Shown here: in pieces, positions 25,399 through 37,633 of the stretch
Position numbering within the stretch: the stretch's first letter is position 1
How the letters are laid out: each line of letters starts with the position of its first letter
DNA from: Lithospermum erythrorhizon
Taxonomy: Eukaryota > Streptophyta > Magnoliopsida > Boraginales > Boraginaceae
DNA length: 64,000 bases
Assembly: GCA_019722365.1 (NCBI GenBank)
Contig: JADFUC010001504.1
Coordinates: 1 to 64,000, forward strand
Direction: 5' to 3'
Program-made: the position numbers and the translations under genes
Notes under the pieces: model-generated
Databases searched by the model: none
What the model saw: only the letters and a program-made list of their open reading frames with translations
What the model was told of the DNA's origin: nothing

Positions 25399-25984
25399 TG
25401 TTCTTGTTACAAGTGTACCGATTTTCTAGATTATATTCCAAAAATGAATTTGTTTCAAACACCAAAGCTTGGTATCCGGTAGCATTGTCCACACCAAATA
25501 GGGCTCCCCAACTACTTCCAGACGCTTACTAGAACGCTTTTAAAGTATAAACTAGGAATTAGAAAGATGAAGAAAAATAGGTTTTATTCATGAGGGTCGG
25601 CTATATTGGAGGTAATAGAGAGTTTTGATTTCATGTAAATAAAATATGAGCATTAGTTTTTTTTGTTGAATTGAACCACTTAAATAGGGCAAACATCAAG
25701 AGTTTTGAGGGGAAAAACTCCTCGTAATCTCATCTCTTCCACCGCCCCACAACCGACTCAAACTAGTCCTCTGGTTCGATTGTCCCATTTCTTGCCTAAG
25801 TTTCACTCTTATACTCAAAAGTTTATATTATTAGTAGTTCGTTTTGTCAGTGAATTTGTAGGTTTGTTTAGTATTATATTTGAATAATATTAACCTGAAT
25901 ATTATATAATATATAGATTACGAAGCGGACCAGTAATCCCTTTAATGTCAACACGTTAAATCCTAAAATACTAATTTCCTAACA
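25399..25984 (-). repeat. Copia-type LTR, left LTR of a pol-less element
   Basis: It runs from TGTTCTTG to TCCTAACA. It contains ATATATAGATTACGAAGCGG (about 25,910), which also occurs in the LTRs at 43,438-44,253 and 49,570-49,686 and, inverted, at 57,783-58,489. The order of blocks shows the sense strand is minus. The part TTGTCCACACCAAA (about 25,484) recurs at 30,258. Confidence 0.6.
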
Positions 25985-28900
25985 ATTAATACATATCAAC
26001 TTATATATATATGTATATATAATTTGAATGAGGTGTTGTAAATAATCTAAATTGTTCAACGGGCATTTTGGCGAGATCGAATTTCGTATTTCCAACACTC
26101 TCTACTTGTCCATGCACGATTTATGATATCAAGTATGAATGATTTCTTCTATATACATTTTCAAGTGTCAAGCTTGCAAGAAACGTGTCACCAAATCCTT
26201 CGCACTGCTAGCTTTCTTCTTGGTACCGATAGGTTAATGTGGATATCCAACTCATAGTCAGGCGGTGGCCACCAAATCACCCTTAAGTCCAAAGATTGCC
26301 GTAAATTCACCGATTTATCTGGCTTGTATTTAATCCCTCTATTGTACCCATTTTCCCATTTTGCATCCCATCCAAGTAGAGGACGCTTGACACGGGTCAT
26401 AATATATTACCCAATGAAAGAAAACCTCACGACTCAAACCTGCTTTAAGACTGGCGAAACTCCCAATGCGATTTGATTGAAAGTGGCTCCTAAACTCTCC
26501 CTTTCGACCGGGCGAAATTGACTAACACCAAGCGACGATAAGTCGGGTTGTATTTTGATTCCCATCATCTCAAATCTTGAACACCTCAACCCTCAGTGGG
26601 GTAAGAGGACAATATTTATAAAAATCCATATGTGCAAATTTTACACACAACATTATTTTTATAATAACGATTTGGGGTCAATCTGTAAGCTGATTCAAGA
26701 CATCGTCAGTATTAAACGATCGCTTATATTATCAGACAGATACTACCTCCTACCAAATCTAAGACCACTCTGATAAAGAAATGTAAGAACAATCATTACT
26801 TCTGATTATAGTCTAGTCCATTAATTGCCTTTGTTCTGGCCTCTAAGCACTTCAGGTTCAACCATTGAAAGCGTTTTCCAGTACAAGTTCTGATTTTAAC
26901 AATGAGGATTTTGATTCTCTAGCTTCAATAGGCTATTGTGAGATAACTATTTTATCATGTTCTAATTAGGCAACTTTGGTTAATTAATTGAAAAATTTAT
27001 CCAAGCATAAGAATCACTTGGTTTCTGACAAATTTTGTTTATATCAATAAGTACTGCAAATAAGAATATTTATTTGTCTATCTCATAACTGAAATATTTT
27101 TGTCCTTAAAAACATCACCTTTTGTTAGGATTACTATCAGAGCAAATAACAAGTTCAAGTTCATCTTATTATTTGTCAACCGATCGACTTGGGCGAAAGT
27201 TTTTATAAGATTTAAACCCGATCATTATGGAATAATTTCATATCACATCTTTATGCGATTTTTTTAGATGTTAATTAGTTAAGTTATACATGTTTCTGTT
27301 GTTGCAAGCGAGCTAGAAATCTGTGTGAATATGTATTACGAGCTTTATTAGCGACCGGTTCATCTATCGTATTTATCTCTTTAACAATTTTAAAGAGAGC
27401 ATTAAATGTTTATACAAGTCGACCTCAATCATTCAATGTTCTCATGGTAATATATAATGAAGATTATACAAGATTATTACACTAAGAATGCAGTGCTTTT
27501 ATTTCATAAATCTTGATTTATGGTTCATAAGTTTGTTGAATTTTAAGTGTTTGTTCCGCTATTTTGACTATATCATTCAAGCATACGATTCTAAAGATTC
27601 CGTCAGAATGATCTTTTCGTTAATGTGATTATACTTTTATAATTCATATAGTGTTAGAGCATTTGTGATTTCAAGCTACTTCCTTACTCTGAATTCTTAT
27701 GAACATACATATTATGATGAATTCATGTCAGGTCTAACTAACATAATGGAGATATTATTATCGCCAGACTTTTATGTAAGTGATTAATAGACAACGAACC
27801 TAATTAATCTCACGCATAAAAGGAAACATCCATGTTCAAAGGAAAACATAAACGAAAAAGACATTCGATCAAAGCAGTTAACTAGACACACGTAATTTAA
27901 ACAAAGAGTCTAAACAAAACTGAGTAAAAGATGGTCATCTCGGTGTCGCCTCATAACATTCCAAGCGGTCCGCACCATTTTCAACAATCTTCTACCTCCG
28001 ACCTACACATTTAAAAAAGTATTAGTATGCTGAATTAATGTCAACATCATTATCGATGAAAGACCAAGATCCTGATAGTATTACGTCTCAATCCGTGGAA
28101 AAGTCACCATGGCATAACCTCGTCTCCTCCGAGCCTCGCAAATTTCTATCACGTGATCTTCCTCTGCCTTCCTGTGTCCCTCAGAGCACTTTTCTACATC
28201 CCTTTCGCACTGCTTTTCATTTATGATACTCTCTATAAATCGGGAGATTAAAGCATAACCGGCTCTTCACCGATCGTAAGGACCTCGATTCCAGTGAGAG
28301 GCCTTTGAGTGCCCTGAATTTGTTATCTCAGCATCCCTCAAACAAAGTTCCATCTGACTAAGATTTATTATGCGGAATTCTGCCTATCTGTGTTAGCTAG
28401 TCTACAAACATTTCGAAGCTGACTTCAAATTCTCCGGATTTAAGTCAAGCTTCAAATGATCGAACATGTCTTTGGGTTCGTGAAACGTAAATCTCTCCTT
28501 TTTTTGAAGCCATCGTCTATGCAAACTTCAGATCACGTGATCTCGAGTATCATTTGAATCCTTCAATGGTTCAGTAGATTTCGCTACATTTAAGTGATAA
28601 CCGTCCTTAGTAGAAATCCTCGATTACCCTTCTTCCAATACATATTATCCTTTTTCTCAATTCAAGTGATCGCTTTAAATCAAGCCAGCGACCACCAACT
28701 AAATTAGTATCATCACAGGATTATTGTATAGATCCAAACATCTGTCATTTGCACGTAAACTTCCATAACTACAAATGAAAAATATTAGTATGTCAAGAAT
28801 TTACATAACCTAAAATGAACGGCAAAAGACGCATAACATTTCCTTAAATCACATAAGCACAAGCGTACTCATCGCTATTACCACTTATCATAATACTGAT

Positions 28901-29200
28901 TACCAAAAACTAACTTAGGATCAACAAAGTCCACATCGCACATTGAAATCAAATCGTAAAGCGCACTAAAGACTGGGGAACATAAATTCGAACGAAAAGG
29001 TAAAAGCCAGTTCTTTGAACTAAGCCAGACTATCCCATCAACCCGGTACCACGTCGATCCGTTTTTCTGTCCTTTACATTTTGTACGATATTAACCGCTT
29101 ATTTATCATGCGAGATTTATTATATTTTACACTCTCTCATGACCATGTCAAGCAAGAGAAACTAGTTTGGTTAAAGCATGAATGTTTAGTATTCTAACTT
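25985..29200. other. Interior of the pol-less copia relative; no gene recognised
   Basis: The first ~120 bases after the LTR resemble the 3'-UTR-like sequence next to the LTRs at 44,254 and 49,687 (TTGTTCAACGG... TATTT). ORFs of 60-72 codons at 26,188-26,400 (-), 26,555-26,773 (+) and 28,038-28,226 (+) show no domain I recognise. The rest is AT-rich with stops in all frames. Confidence 0.4.
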
Positions 29201-30200
29201 TTAGTCCATAAATGATTTTTCTCTGTCACCTATCCTTTTATAGCGGATTAATAGTTTATAATTAATTATAACTTAATTATATCTCAAGTTTTAAATGCTA
29301 TTGATGATTAACCCTTAAATTATAAAGTTATAACTCAAAAACTCTATTTATTTAATAGTTTTGTGTCTCATCCTAATTAAATAGAATTTGAAATATCAAT
29401 ACAACTTATTATTCATCTAATTAGAAACTAAGTATATAGTTATAATTGATTTAAAATAATTTTTCATCAAGAACTTAAATTAATTCAAATCAATTGACGC
29501 CCTGATAAATCAATTTAAAAATCCATCAAGAATTGAACTTGAATCAAAACTAACGCTCAATTAGACCATTTTAATAAGCCAAACGGACCAAGCAAGCTAA
29601 ACGGCTATTTAGGCCCAAACGGATCAGCCCAGCCCAACAATCCCCTAACCTGACCGATGATGCTGCACGCCACGCGAACGGACGGCATACATGGCAACAC
29701 GCTAAGAAGCCAAGTGAAACAACCTGGCTCGACACTGCAAACACGCGTCGGCACACGCGTCACCCAATATTAGCAACTGCCGCAGTCGGATCTGCCTAGG
29801 ATTCGCCAGTCAACGGTTGGCTTTTGAAGTCAACCTCGCTGACCTCGAGTCCGGCCGACGCACATTGACGAAGGCCACTTCAGGCCGACGCGGCAAATAA
29901 CGGCCGACCTTCGCTTGATATAATTCTAACGTAATCGATGGTTTTTACTGCTTAATAAATCGACATAAAAATAGTTCGAAAAATCCAAAAAATTCTTAAA
30001 AATCAGAAATATTATTTGAAAATTTTTCACATTAAAAGATTTCAAAAATAATTAACTTTTAATTATATTTAATTATTTTATTAACATAATTCATTAACAA
30101 GAATTAAAAACATCATAAAACCAAATTAAACATGCAAAATAGTCCAAAATTTAGCAAAACGTTTTCATGCTTGCTTTTACAAAGCATGCACTGATTTTCG
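29200..30200 (-). other. Leader-like region shared with the element at 58,490-59,640
   Basis: This kilobase combines AT-rich TTAATT-type sequence (29,220-29,540), a GC-rich patch rich in CGGCCGAC and GTCAAC strings (29,560-29,930) and A-rich sequence up to the LTR. The reverse complement of 58,500-59,640 has the same three zones in the same order, with local matches such as AAGCCCAAATTAGCCCAAACG to GGCCCAAACGG. It probably represents the 5' UTR of this copia family. Confidence 0.5.
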
Positions 30201-30420
30201 ATTATAACAACAAGTCAGGCTGAATTGAATCGTCACAATACCCGGCAGAAGATTCTAAGATTGTCCACACCAAAGAATTGGTCTCAACTACTCGCATTAC
30301 ATTTAGAACGCTTTCATAAAATCCAGAATCAAAAAAGATAAAGAAAAACTAGGTTAGCTGGGTAGACTTGCTTTTAGGTGGCGAAGTTTCAGGCGGAAGT
30401 CTTAAACAAGGTGTTAGATT

Positions 30421-32001
30421 TGGCGGCGGTGGATGAAAAGAGTATCGATCAAGGAAAGATACCAGTAAGATTGAAAACATATTTGTTGTGCACAAGTATA
30501 ATAAAATAAGCTGGCCTGAGTTAACGTGAGTGCGGACTCGAATTCTACTCGCTGAAACCTCATTGGTCGAGAGGACGCCGACCTCATTCTATCAATCCTT
30601 AAATGAGTCGGCCAAAATCATGTGGGTAGACTCGTTTGGAATCACACTAACCGGGTACATATTTAACTCCTCTTCGGATACCCCAAGACGTGCGATACGA
30701 AGAGGAGCCAGTTGTGGAAAGTAAGCAAGCTCTATATACTACGAGATAAAAAATATATCCAATTTATGGAAAATGGTCTGACGCGCCTCCCAACGTAAGA
30801 CGGCCGGTGACGTAGCGGACAATGGCCGGGATGAAAATGTGAAATAGCCCGTTCGTTGTGATAAGTACATATTTTAATAATATTTTAGGCTCAAACAAGT
30901 TCAGTTCAGAAATAATGATTTCTGAAATCCTGTAAATAATTTTTGGTGCTATGTGACATTTCACAGAATCTATATTTTACATTTAATTTAATTAATATCA
31001 CATAAAATCGCAAACCATCCCTTATTTTATCATGAAACTACCACCAACTGAAGTCAGTTTTATCATATTTCTATAAAAAGACAAAATCATCATCCTCCCT
31101 AAAAAGAACCCAAATACCGTGAGCCTCCCCCATTTTCCTCTAAAAAATTTCTTCCCCATTTTGTTAAATCGCTTTCAAATACTTCCTATGTATCTTTAAT
31201 CCTTTATTTTCGCTTTAAAAAGCTTATTTATTTTACATAAAATAGAAAAAATAAATAGTAAAAAATATTTCAAAAATTATGAAATTTGTTTTGTAGGTCA
31301 GTTTGACAATCTAGAATTTAATTATTTGTTAGAAAGATAAAATATGAAATGAATGATTTATTCTTTTCCTAAAAATAAAAACAAATGACATTTTTTCATT
31401 AGAATGAGAAACTCAAGAAAATTTGGACAGCATGGTCTTTTATCAAGATTTAATGATTAAAGAAGTTTTAAAAATAATTTTGTGCTTATAAGTTGAAAGT
31501 AGTATTTTTACAGAACTTTTACCATATATTTGAGCTTATTTACAAAGATAGTAATTTATAAAATTATTTTGGTATTTATGTCAAATATGGGTATTAAAAT
31601 GACTAGAATTATATTTAAATGGAGAAAAATTAATTTTATTAAAAAAATTCTTTTTGGGCAGAATATTTGAGTATCAATTATTTTGAGTGAGTGAAAAGCT
31701 ATGAGGATTAAGTAAACATTCTGGTATTTTATCAAGTAAAATAAATGGGTTCTAAAGAAAAGGCTATTTTAAAATGGATTTATATTCAAAAGTCTTAATA
31801 AATATGAAGTCTAGAGTTGAGATAGATGTGGTCGGCTCCGTAGATACCCGTTCAAAACCATTGCTTAAATGTACTCAAGTATTAGAAAAAGAATATTATG
31901 TAATACGCTGTCATGGACAAGATTTCCGAAAAGGACGGTAGCGAATGTTTGGCCGACTTCGAATCGCTTTTTGCTTGAGAGTAGAAATCTCAATGGCAAC
32001 C

Positions 32002-32004
<3 letters not shown>
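30421..32004. other. Spacer, no gene recognised
   Basis: I see no transposon domain or gene. Two ORFs of 64-66 codons (30,530-30,724 + and 30,764-30,964 -) have no family resemblance. 31,000-31,800 is strongly AT-rich. Confidence 0.5.

Positions 32005-32043
<39 letters not shown>
32005..32043. repeat. (TA)n microsatellite
   Basis: This is an uninterrupted run of about 19 AT dinucleotides. Confidence 0.95.
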
Positions 32044-32047
<4 letters not shown>

Positions 32048-32879
32048 GAAGCTTATATATTTGGTATGTGCCGACATATGGTCAAGGCTAGAACGCATAT
32101 CGAAGCTACTAAGATTGATGTTGGTGATATTATTGTAGTTGTTTGTGATTATATTACGAGTGTCGCGCGATCTGTGTCGCGCAAGTTAGCCAGACAAGAA
32201 AGTCGCCAGCAAGCTTTGGCACAGCCGCATGAATGGACAATATACGCATATTTACTGCCACCGATCGAGAGTCATGTATGCATACTTTAACGGGGTTTCC
32301 GGTAATCGGTTGTCATGATGGTCCGCATATTTGACGGGTTGCCCCGGGACGACGTTATATCATTCTGGATCGACGGATATGCGAGGATGGATACGTGGAG
32401 CAGGACGGACACGTTGTATTTAGCTGTTCGATGTTATAATTTTGTTGTCTTGCCTTTAAGTATGTTGTTTTTGTTCTGAATTATGCTTCACATGGTTGAT
32501 ATTTATGAATATATGTATGGAGAAAACATCTTGTCTAATAAGAGGTCATCATGTAAGTATGAATAGTTGCTACCTTATGTACTTATATTATTGATTACGC
32601 ATATGCTCTTATATATAAACGTGATTATATATGCTCGATACCATTCAAGTAGATTAGATTCACTGCTCTTCGCAGCTTTATCCCCTTTTCTTCTGGGCTG
32701 TGGGTGTGCATTTTATGCCTAGGTTTTAGAGTTGCTCAAGCAGTGTCAGAAAGGAGCCGCTTGGACAAGTCACGATTAAGCATCATATGCGATTTGACAT
32801 GTCATCAAGTCCTCAACTAGCCCTTCAAAACTTATGTTGTCTTTTGAGGAGTCAGCTAAGTAGACCATTATTACCATTT

Positions 32880-33360
32880 GATATTAATACTAAAATCTTG
32901 ATGTATGATTGTTCGATGGACGCATTTTGGCAGCGTTGTCTGCTCACCCATAGACAAAAGTATTTTTTATTAAGATTATCTAACCTCAGACGCACCGACA
33001 CGGTGATTGTATTAACTAAGTCAGAGCTTCACCCCCTTTTCTCTACGCCATGCTGCTTTTACGCCTGTGCTAGAGCTTGTTTGTCGAGTACATGTTTGTT
33101 CGCATCGACAAGCCACCGGGACAAGATCAGAATGTTTAAGCCCGTATCCATCATTTATTTGATTCTCTCTCTTGGTCATGCCCTTCTAAACCCTTACGCC
33201 AGCTTGGTTTCTGGCGGTAAGTTCGATCATATTATCATTATGACGTATTTTTATATTTATGTCGTTTATAACGCTTGGTTGTATTGTTACATTAAAACCA
33301 TGATGTACGATTGTTTTGACGACGCTGCTTTTAATGGTTGTTGATTCACCCCGAGCAAAA
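32880..33360. repeat. ~410-bp-spaced direct repeat
   Basis: A segment starting with ATGTATGATTGTT at 32,899 (followed by GACGCATTTTGG and TCACCC) recurs at 33,302 as ATGTACGATTGTT, GACGCTGCTTTT and TCACCC. The matching segments are about 70-80 bp and lie about 405 bp apart. A 185-codon plus-strand ORF (32,787-33,344) spans both copies, so its two similar blocks (MYDCSMDAFWQ and MMYDCFDDAAF) are just the DNA repeat in translation. I see no known domain and doubt that it is a gene. Confidence 0.55.
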
Positions 33361-33501
33361 AGAAAAAGTCATTATTAGGTATTAATATCAAACGTTTCTT
33401 TGTATGTTGTTATCCATCGATCGATAACTTCCTGTTTGTTGCTGACGATCTCTAACTCGTGACGGCCGACTACCGGGGACTGCCGGTGGATCGTTACAAA
33501 A

Positions 33502-34078
33502 TGTCCTTTATGTGAGGGGGCAGCCGAGACACTAGATCATCTCTTCTTTCAATGCCCTGTTTCAGCAAGGATATGGTATGCATCGCCTTGGCAACTAAGG
33601 ACGGAGGGGGCGAACTGGTAAGCCACCAGATTGGTGGGAATCTATCACTGGCCATTTAAAGAAGAAATGGTCAGGTAAGAGTGTGGGGATGGTGAGAAGA
33701 GAACAGTATAATATGAAAGTCAATGAGAAGGCATTAGTGAGCGATGCAGATCAGAATCACAGACGAGCAGAGGAACAGAGAGGTCAGATACAAGCCAGAT
33801 GCTGGGAAGCGTGGATAGGGGCTGCTGGTGCGATCATCCGTGATGAAAATGATGTGTTCATAGGAGCTTGCTTCTAATATTTGTCATCGGTATTGCAGGT
33901 TCTTGTTGCTGAGGCATTAGCGATACGAGATGGATTGGAGCTAGCTGCCAAGCATGGATGGTTTCACGTTGATGTCGAAAGTGACTCGCAACTTCTTATA
34001 AAGGCTTTTGTGGGTGAATTTTCGGTACCATTGGAGATCGATGTTGTTGTTGAGGACATTCGAAATAAGATTATTTGA
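33502..34078 (+). pseudogene. LINE ORF2 C-terminus: zf-RVT zinc finger plus RNase H
   Basis: At 33,502 the plus strand reads CPLCEGAAETLDHLFFQC followed by PVSARIW, the zf-RVT (CPLC...H...C) finger found after the reverse transcriptase in plant LINEs and their domesticated relatives. From about 33,800 it reads GAAGAIIRDENDVFIGACF, a TAA stop, then VLVAEALAIRDGLELAAKHG and VDVESDSQLLIKA. This is the RVT_3-type RNase H with its conserved E (AEA) and D (ESDS) residues. At least one in-frame stop (about 33,876) and frame changes between the two domains make it a relic. It could be the 3' remainder of the LINE at 20,883-25,330, displaced by intervening insertions. Confidence 0.8.
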
Positions 34079-37000
34079 CGCGATATTTTGAGAAGTAAAT
34101 AGTCAAATGAATGTACAGATACCATCTATTATCAAATCATAGTTTAATGAATTTATTATTACTACCAATCTTATCATAAATGATTGTACCAAGTATTGTG
34201 TTGTTCTTTACACAACATTCGTATTATCGCTTGTTATTTTAGTTAGAATCAAAATTAGTTGAATTAGTTGTTTAATTAATTGAATTGTTGATGAATTAGT
34301 TGTTTAATTAGAATCAAAGTTAGCTTAGTTGGAAATTCGAAATGGTCCAATATGATTTATTTTCATAAATTTTATATAACACCTTTAACTTTCATGCAAT
34401 TCAATATATATGTTTATTTGGCTCATACTAAAATTAAAGCAGAACAGATCCACTTCAACTATACCCAAAAGATAAATACGATATCATCAAATTCAGAATA
34501 AAGCATCTGAGTATCTCCGAATGCCTAATTGAAGATCAAAACAAAAATAAAGAACAAAGCACGAAAGTTCTGTCTGAAATACGTTAATAATGGGAATCCA
34601 ACCAAGAGAAAAATACAAAGATTTGTCAGTACCGTCGTCTGGACAACGAGGCAATAGCTTTTGCTCCATGAACAGCAATATTCTTCATCTCTAAACACGA
34701 ACAGTTTATTCGATATTTCAATAATAAAAACTATTACGTTAAAAATATAATACTAGGATACCATACTCAAATATACTTTTCATAATAAAAAGTGAAACAA
34801 TCAAAACTGAAACCAGTCCCTTGAGTTGAGTGTAATGCAAAGAATAATTTTTATTATTTATTTAGTGGATACAAAAATAAAACCTCCATGTTTCTTTATC
34901 AACCGAATACATTTACCTATTCAAACTATGTTCCCAAGTCATCATGCATGATTTAAAGAGAAGAATTTAATTCTACTTTCGACAGAGCTTCCCAGATGAA
35001 ATTTCTGGCTGACTCTCGTAGCTGACTCATTGATTCGACTCGATTCGACTTGGATGGTTTCCATGAGTTTGACATGTGTTCCCTGTCTCGATTGAAGCTG
35101 ATCATTCTGACTTGACATTGGCCCCGGAAATTTGGGAGCCTTAGCAACGTTGATCCCACAAGCTGACTATATGACTTGAATTCCAGATTCTTGGACTCGG
35201 GATCAGTTTGGCCTATTTCCAGACTACTGACCTACCATGCTCCTGAACGTGAGTCTTCATCTCATGCCAGATCATGTCAGTCATTTCAGACTTGGTAGTT
35301 GTACCACCGATCTCAATTGAGAGCCTACTGGTTTCAATGAGACTGATTTCCGCATGTAACCTCGAACTCTTAAAGTTCACAATGGTTGATGTGAAGAACT
35401 TATTGAAGAATGCACTTTCACTTGCATCATTTTAATTGCTGTCGTAGAGTTCTACTCAGGATTGACCTCACTCTGCCTTTAAATTTCAGACTACAACGCC
35501 GTCGTATGAAATTATTGGGTCAGATTGACGATCAAGATGTAAGACGGACGTCCGACCTTGTCGATGATACTAATCAAGTTGCATGTAGGGCCTTAAGAAC
35601 AGAGCCTCCTATGGAATCCAACATGTGGACTCATTATTTCCTATACAACTTATCAGTAATTTCAAAGTCTTTAAAGATGGCGAATAACTTAAGCAATTAT
35701 ATCTCCAATATTCAAGATTCCAAAGAGATTTATGTTAGATTCTCATCGATTATTTAACTCACACTATCGAGTTTGTACACAATTTTGATCCTCAAGCGCG
35801 ATTTGGGACACCTGAGCGTGTTTTCCAAATTCCACCTGTAGCTGCTTTCTTATTGTTGGTTCAAAAGATTTAACTTAGACAATTTCAAATAAGAGTTTTT
35901 TGCGTATTTTCAATGAGAATCATGTATCTTTTTCAAATATAAGGGGATATTTATGACTTTCTACTTTTAAATACTTGGGTTTAATTTATTGGATTGATTT
36001 CAAGTTATCAAAGTATTTTAAAATCGAATTTCGGCGTTAAAGACTGAACTCATCGATTTTTGGTGAATTAATTCTCCTCAAGAATTAATAAAGTACTATT
36101 TTAATATAAAATGCCTTCTGCACAAATGCATTTTCGCGCTGATCTCACTTTTTCGAACCTCGATTTCAACCGCCAGAATTTCTGAAATTTCCATTTTCAA
36201 CCCCAAAACTTTCGTTTCAATTTTAGACCCCAGTACGATTTTATTAAAATCTGTATTTAAATAACCCCAATTTAATGTAGAACTTTTAATCAGTTATTTT
36301 TCCCGAAACTCTGTTCTGCATTTGGTGGTTTCACATTAAATTTATCGCCGACGAAACTACATACCACGTTATTACTTTTTAATGCATTGATTTTAATTAA
36401 TTGACAAGTCATCTTAATCATTTTAATTATTATTTAATAAATTTTCACCGCCTACAAGTGGAATACTATTTTAATTCATTTGAACTGACATTTTTGTAGC
36501 TTAAATTCTGTCAGCTCTAAAACTTTATTAATTTATATATCTTTTTAAATAAATTAATAAAACAACTTTTCAGTTAAACAATTAAATAAAAAGATGGAGG
36601 GATTACCTTATAACAATAAGAACAATAGATAGTACAACATGACAATTTGATTTACTCTATTATATCCAATAATCGAAGAATAAAAAATTTTTGAATCCAA
36701 AATATATTGAAAATATAATAATTTTGAATCGGTAAACGAAAACGTTAATAACAAAATAACGAAACCATCAAATATTTGGTACATTGATCGATTCCAAAGT
36801 AAGAAAATAACAATGTGAATTAGGTTTTGAAAATTATTTCTCAAAAGTTAAAAATCAATTTTATTTGGCAGGCTCCAGAACTGAATAATTATTGAGTACA
36901 TTTCTTTGTCATTTTGTTTCTTTCGCGTTCATTGCTTTTTAATGGCCAATTTTAGAGGCAAAAAATGCAGGTTTACATTACACAACCAATAGGCTTAGAT

Positions 37001-37633
37001 CTAAAAAACATAGCCAATAGTCTTGGTGATTGTTCACATGATTTTTTTACTTCTGGACACTATTGTAGAGGCAAAAGATGCACTCTAAGAACACTATCGT
37101 TGTCTTGCTGGGGTTGAATTCTACTACTCCCTCAATTTCAAAATTTCATATTTAAATTTTGATGGTTGTTGGATAAATTTTTGAATTTTAATCTCAAATA
37201 TTTTCATATATACTCCATAGAACATAATATTTGATTAAAAAATATATTAAATATTAGTATTTTAATGAATTTCTATTAACATGAAAATTTTAATGCAAAT
37301 CAAAATTATCAATGTTAACTAAGGCTACAATGTTTGTAAGTTTTGAATATTTCTAAATAGAGTCACTTGAGTATCTTCGATGTAAAAATTGCTAAAACGC
37401 CAAGGCATAGTCCATTAGCAGCCATATAAGCTTGTAAGTTGCAATTCAAGTGATCTAATATACTACGTACAAAAGAAACAAAAGACATGTTCATTAGATC
37501 ATGGGAGGACCTAAAACTTGACAGTCTACTTGCCATCTATACAACTTAGCACACCGTGTTGCCCTGAAGAACACAAAAATTGGCAAGAATCAAAAGGATG
37601 TGAAGCAAAAGGATGTCTAGACAACCATAGAAA
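34079..37633. other. Spacer between LINE relic and TDP2; no gene recognised
   Basis: This 3.5 kb is AT-rich with short ORFs only. The longest (35,410-35,757, +, 115 codons) and the minus ORFs at 34,953-35,159 and 36,608-36,844 match no family I know. The stretch 34,960-35,400 has higher GC and GACTTGG/GACTCG-type internal repetition, possibly an old transposon. The part adjoining 37,634 is presumably TDP2 3' UTR. Confidence 0.5.

Larger units (their letters stand above)
25399..30420 (-). mobile_element. Copia relative without recognisable pol
   Basis: Its left LTR is 25,399-25,984. A second LTR-like stretch sharing TTGTCCACACCAAA and AGAACGCTTT-T blocks lies at about 30,210-30,420 in the same orientation. 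To the left of that second LTR (29,200-30,200) is a leader-like stretch that also follows the 5' LTR of the element at 57,783. Between 26,000 and 29,000 I could not identify protease, integrase or reverse transcriptase; a short Gag-like start on the minus strand (MASKKERFTFHEPKD, about 28,518) is only suggestive. This fits a deleted or non-autonomous copia element with sense strand minus. Confidence 0.45.

Noticed and set aside
32787..33344. 185-codon plus-strand ORF as a novel cysteine-rich membrane protein
   Set aside because: It spans a direct DNA repeat that continues past the stop, has no known domain and sits in transposon-rich spacer.
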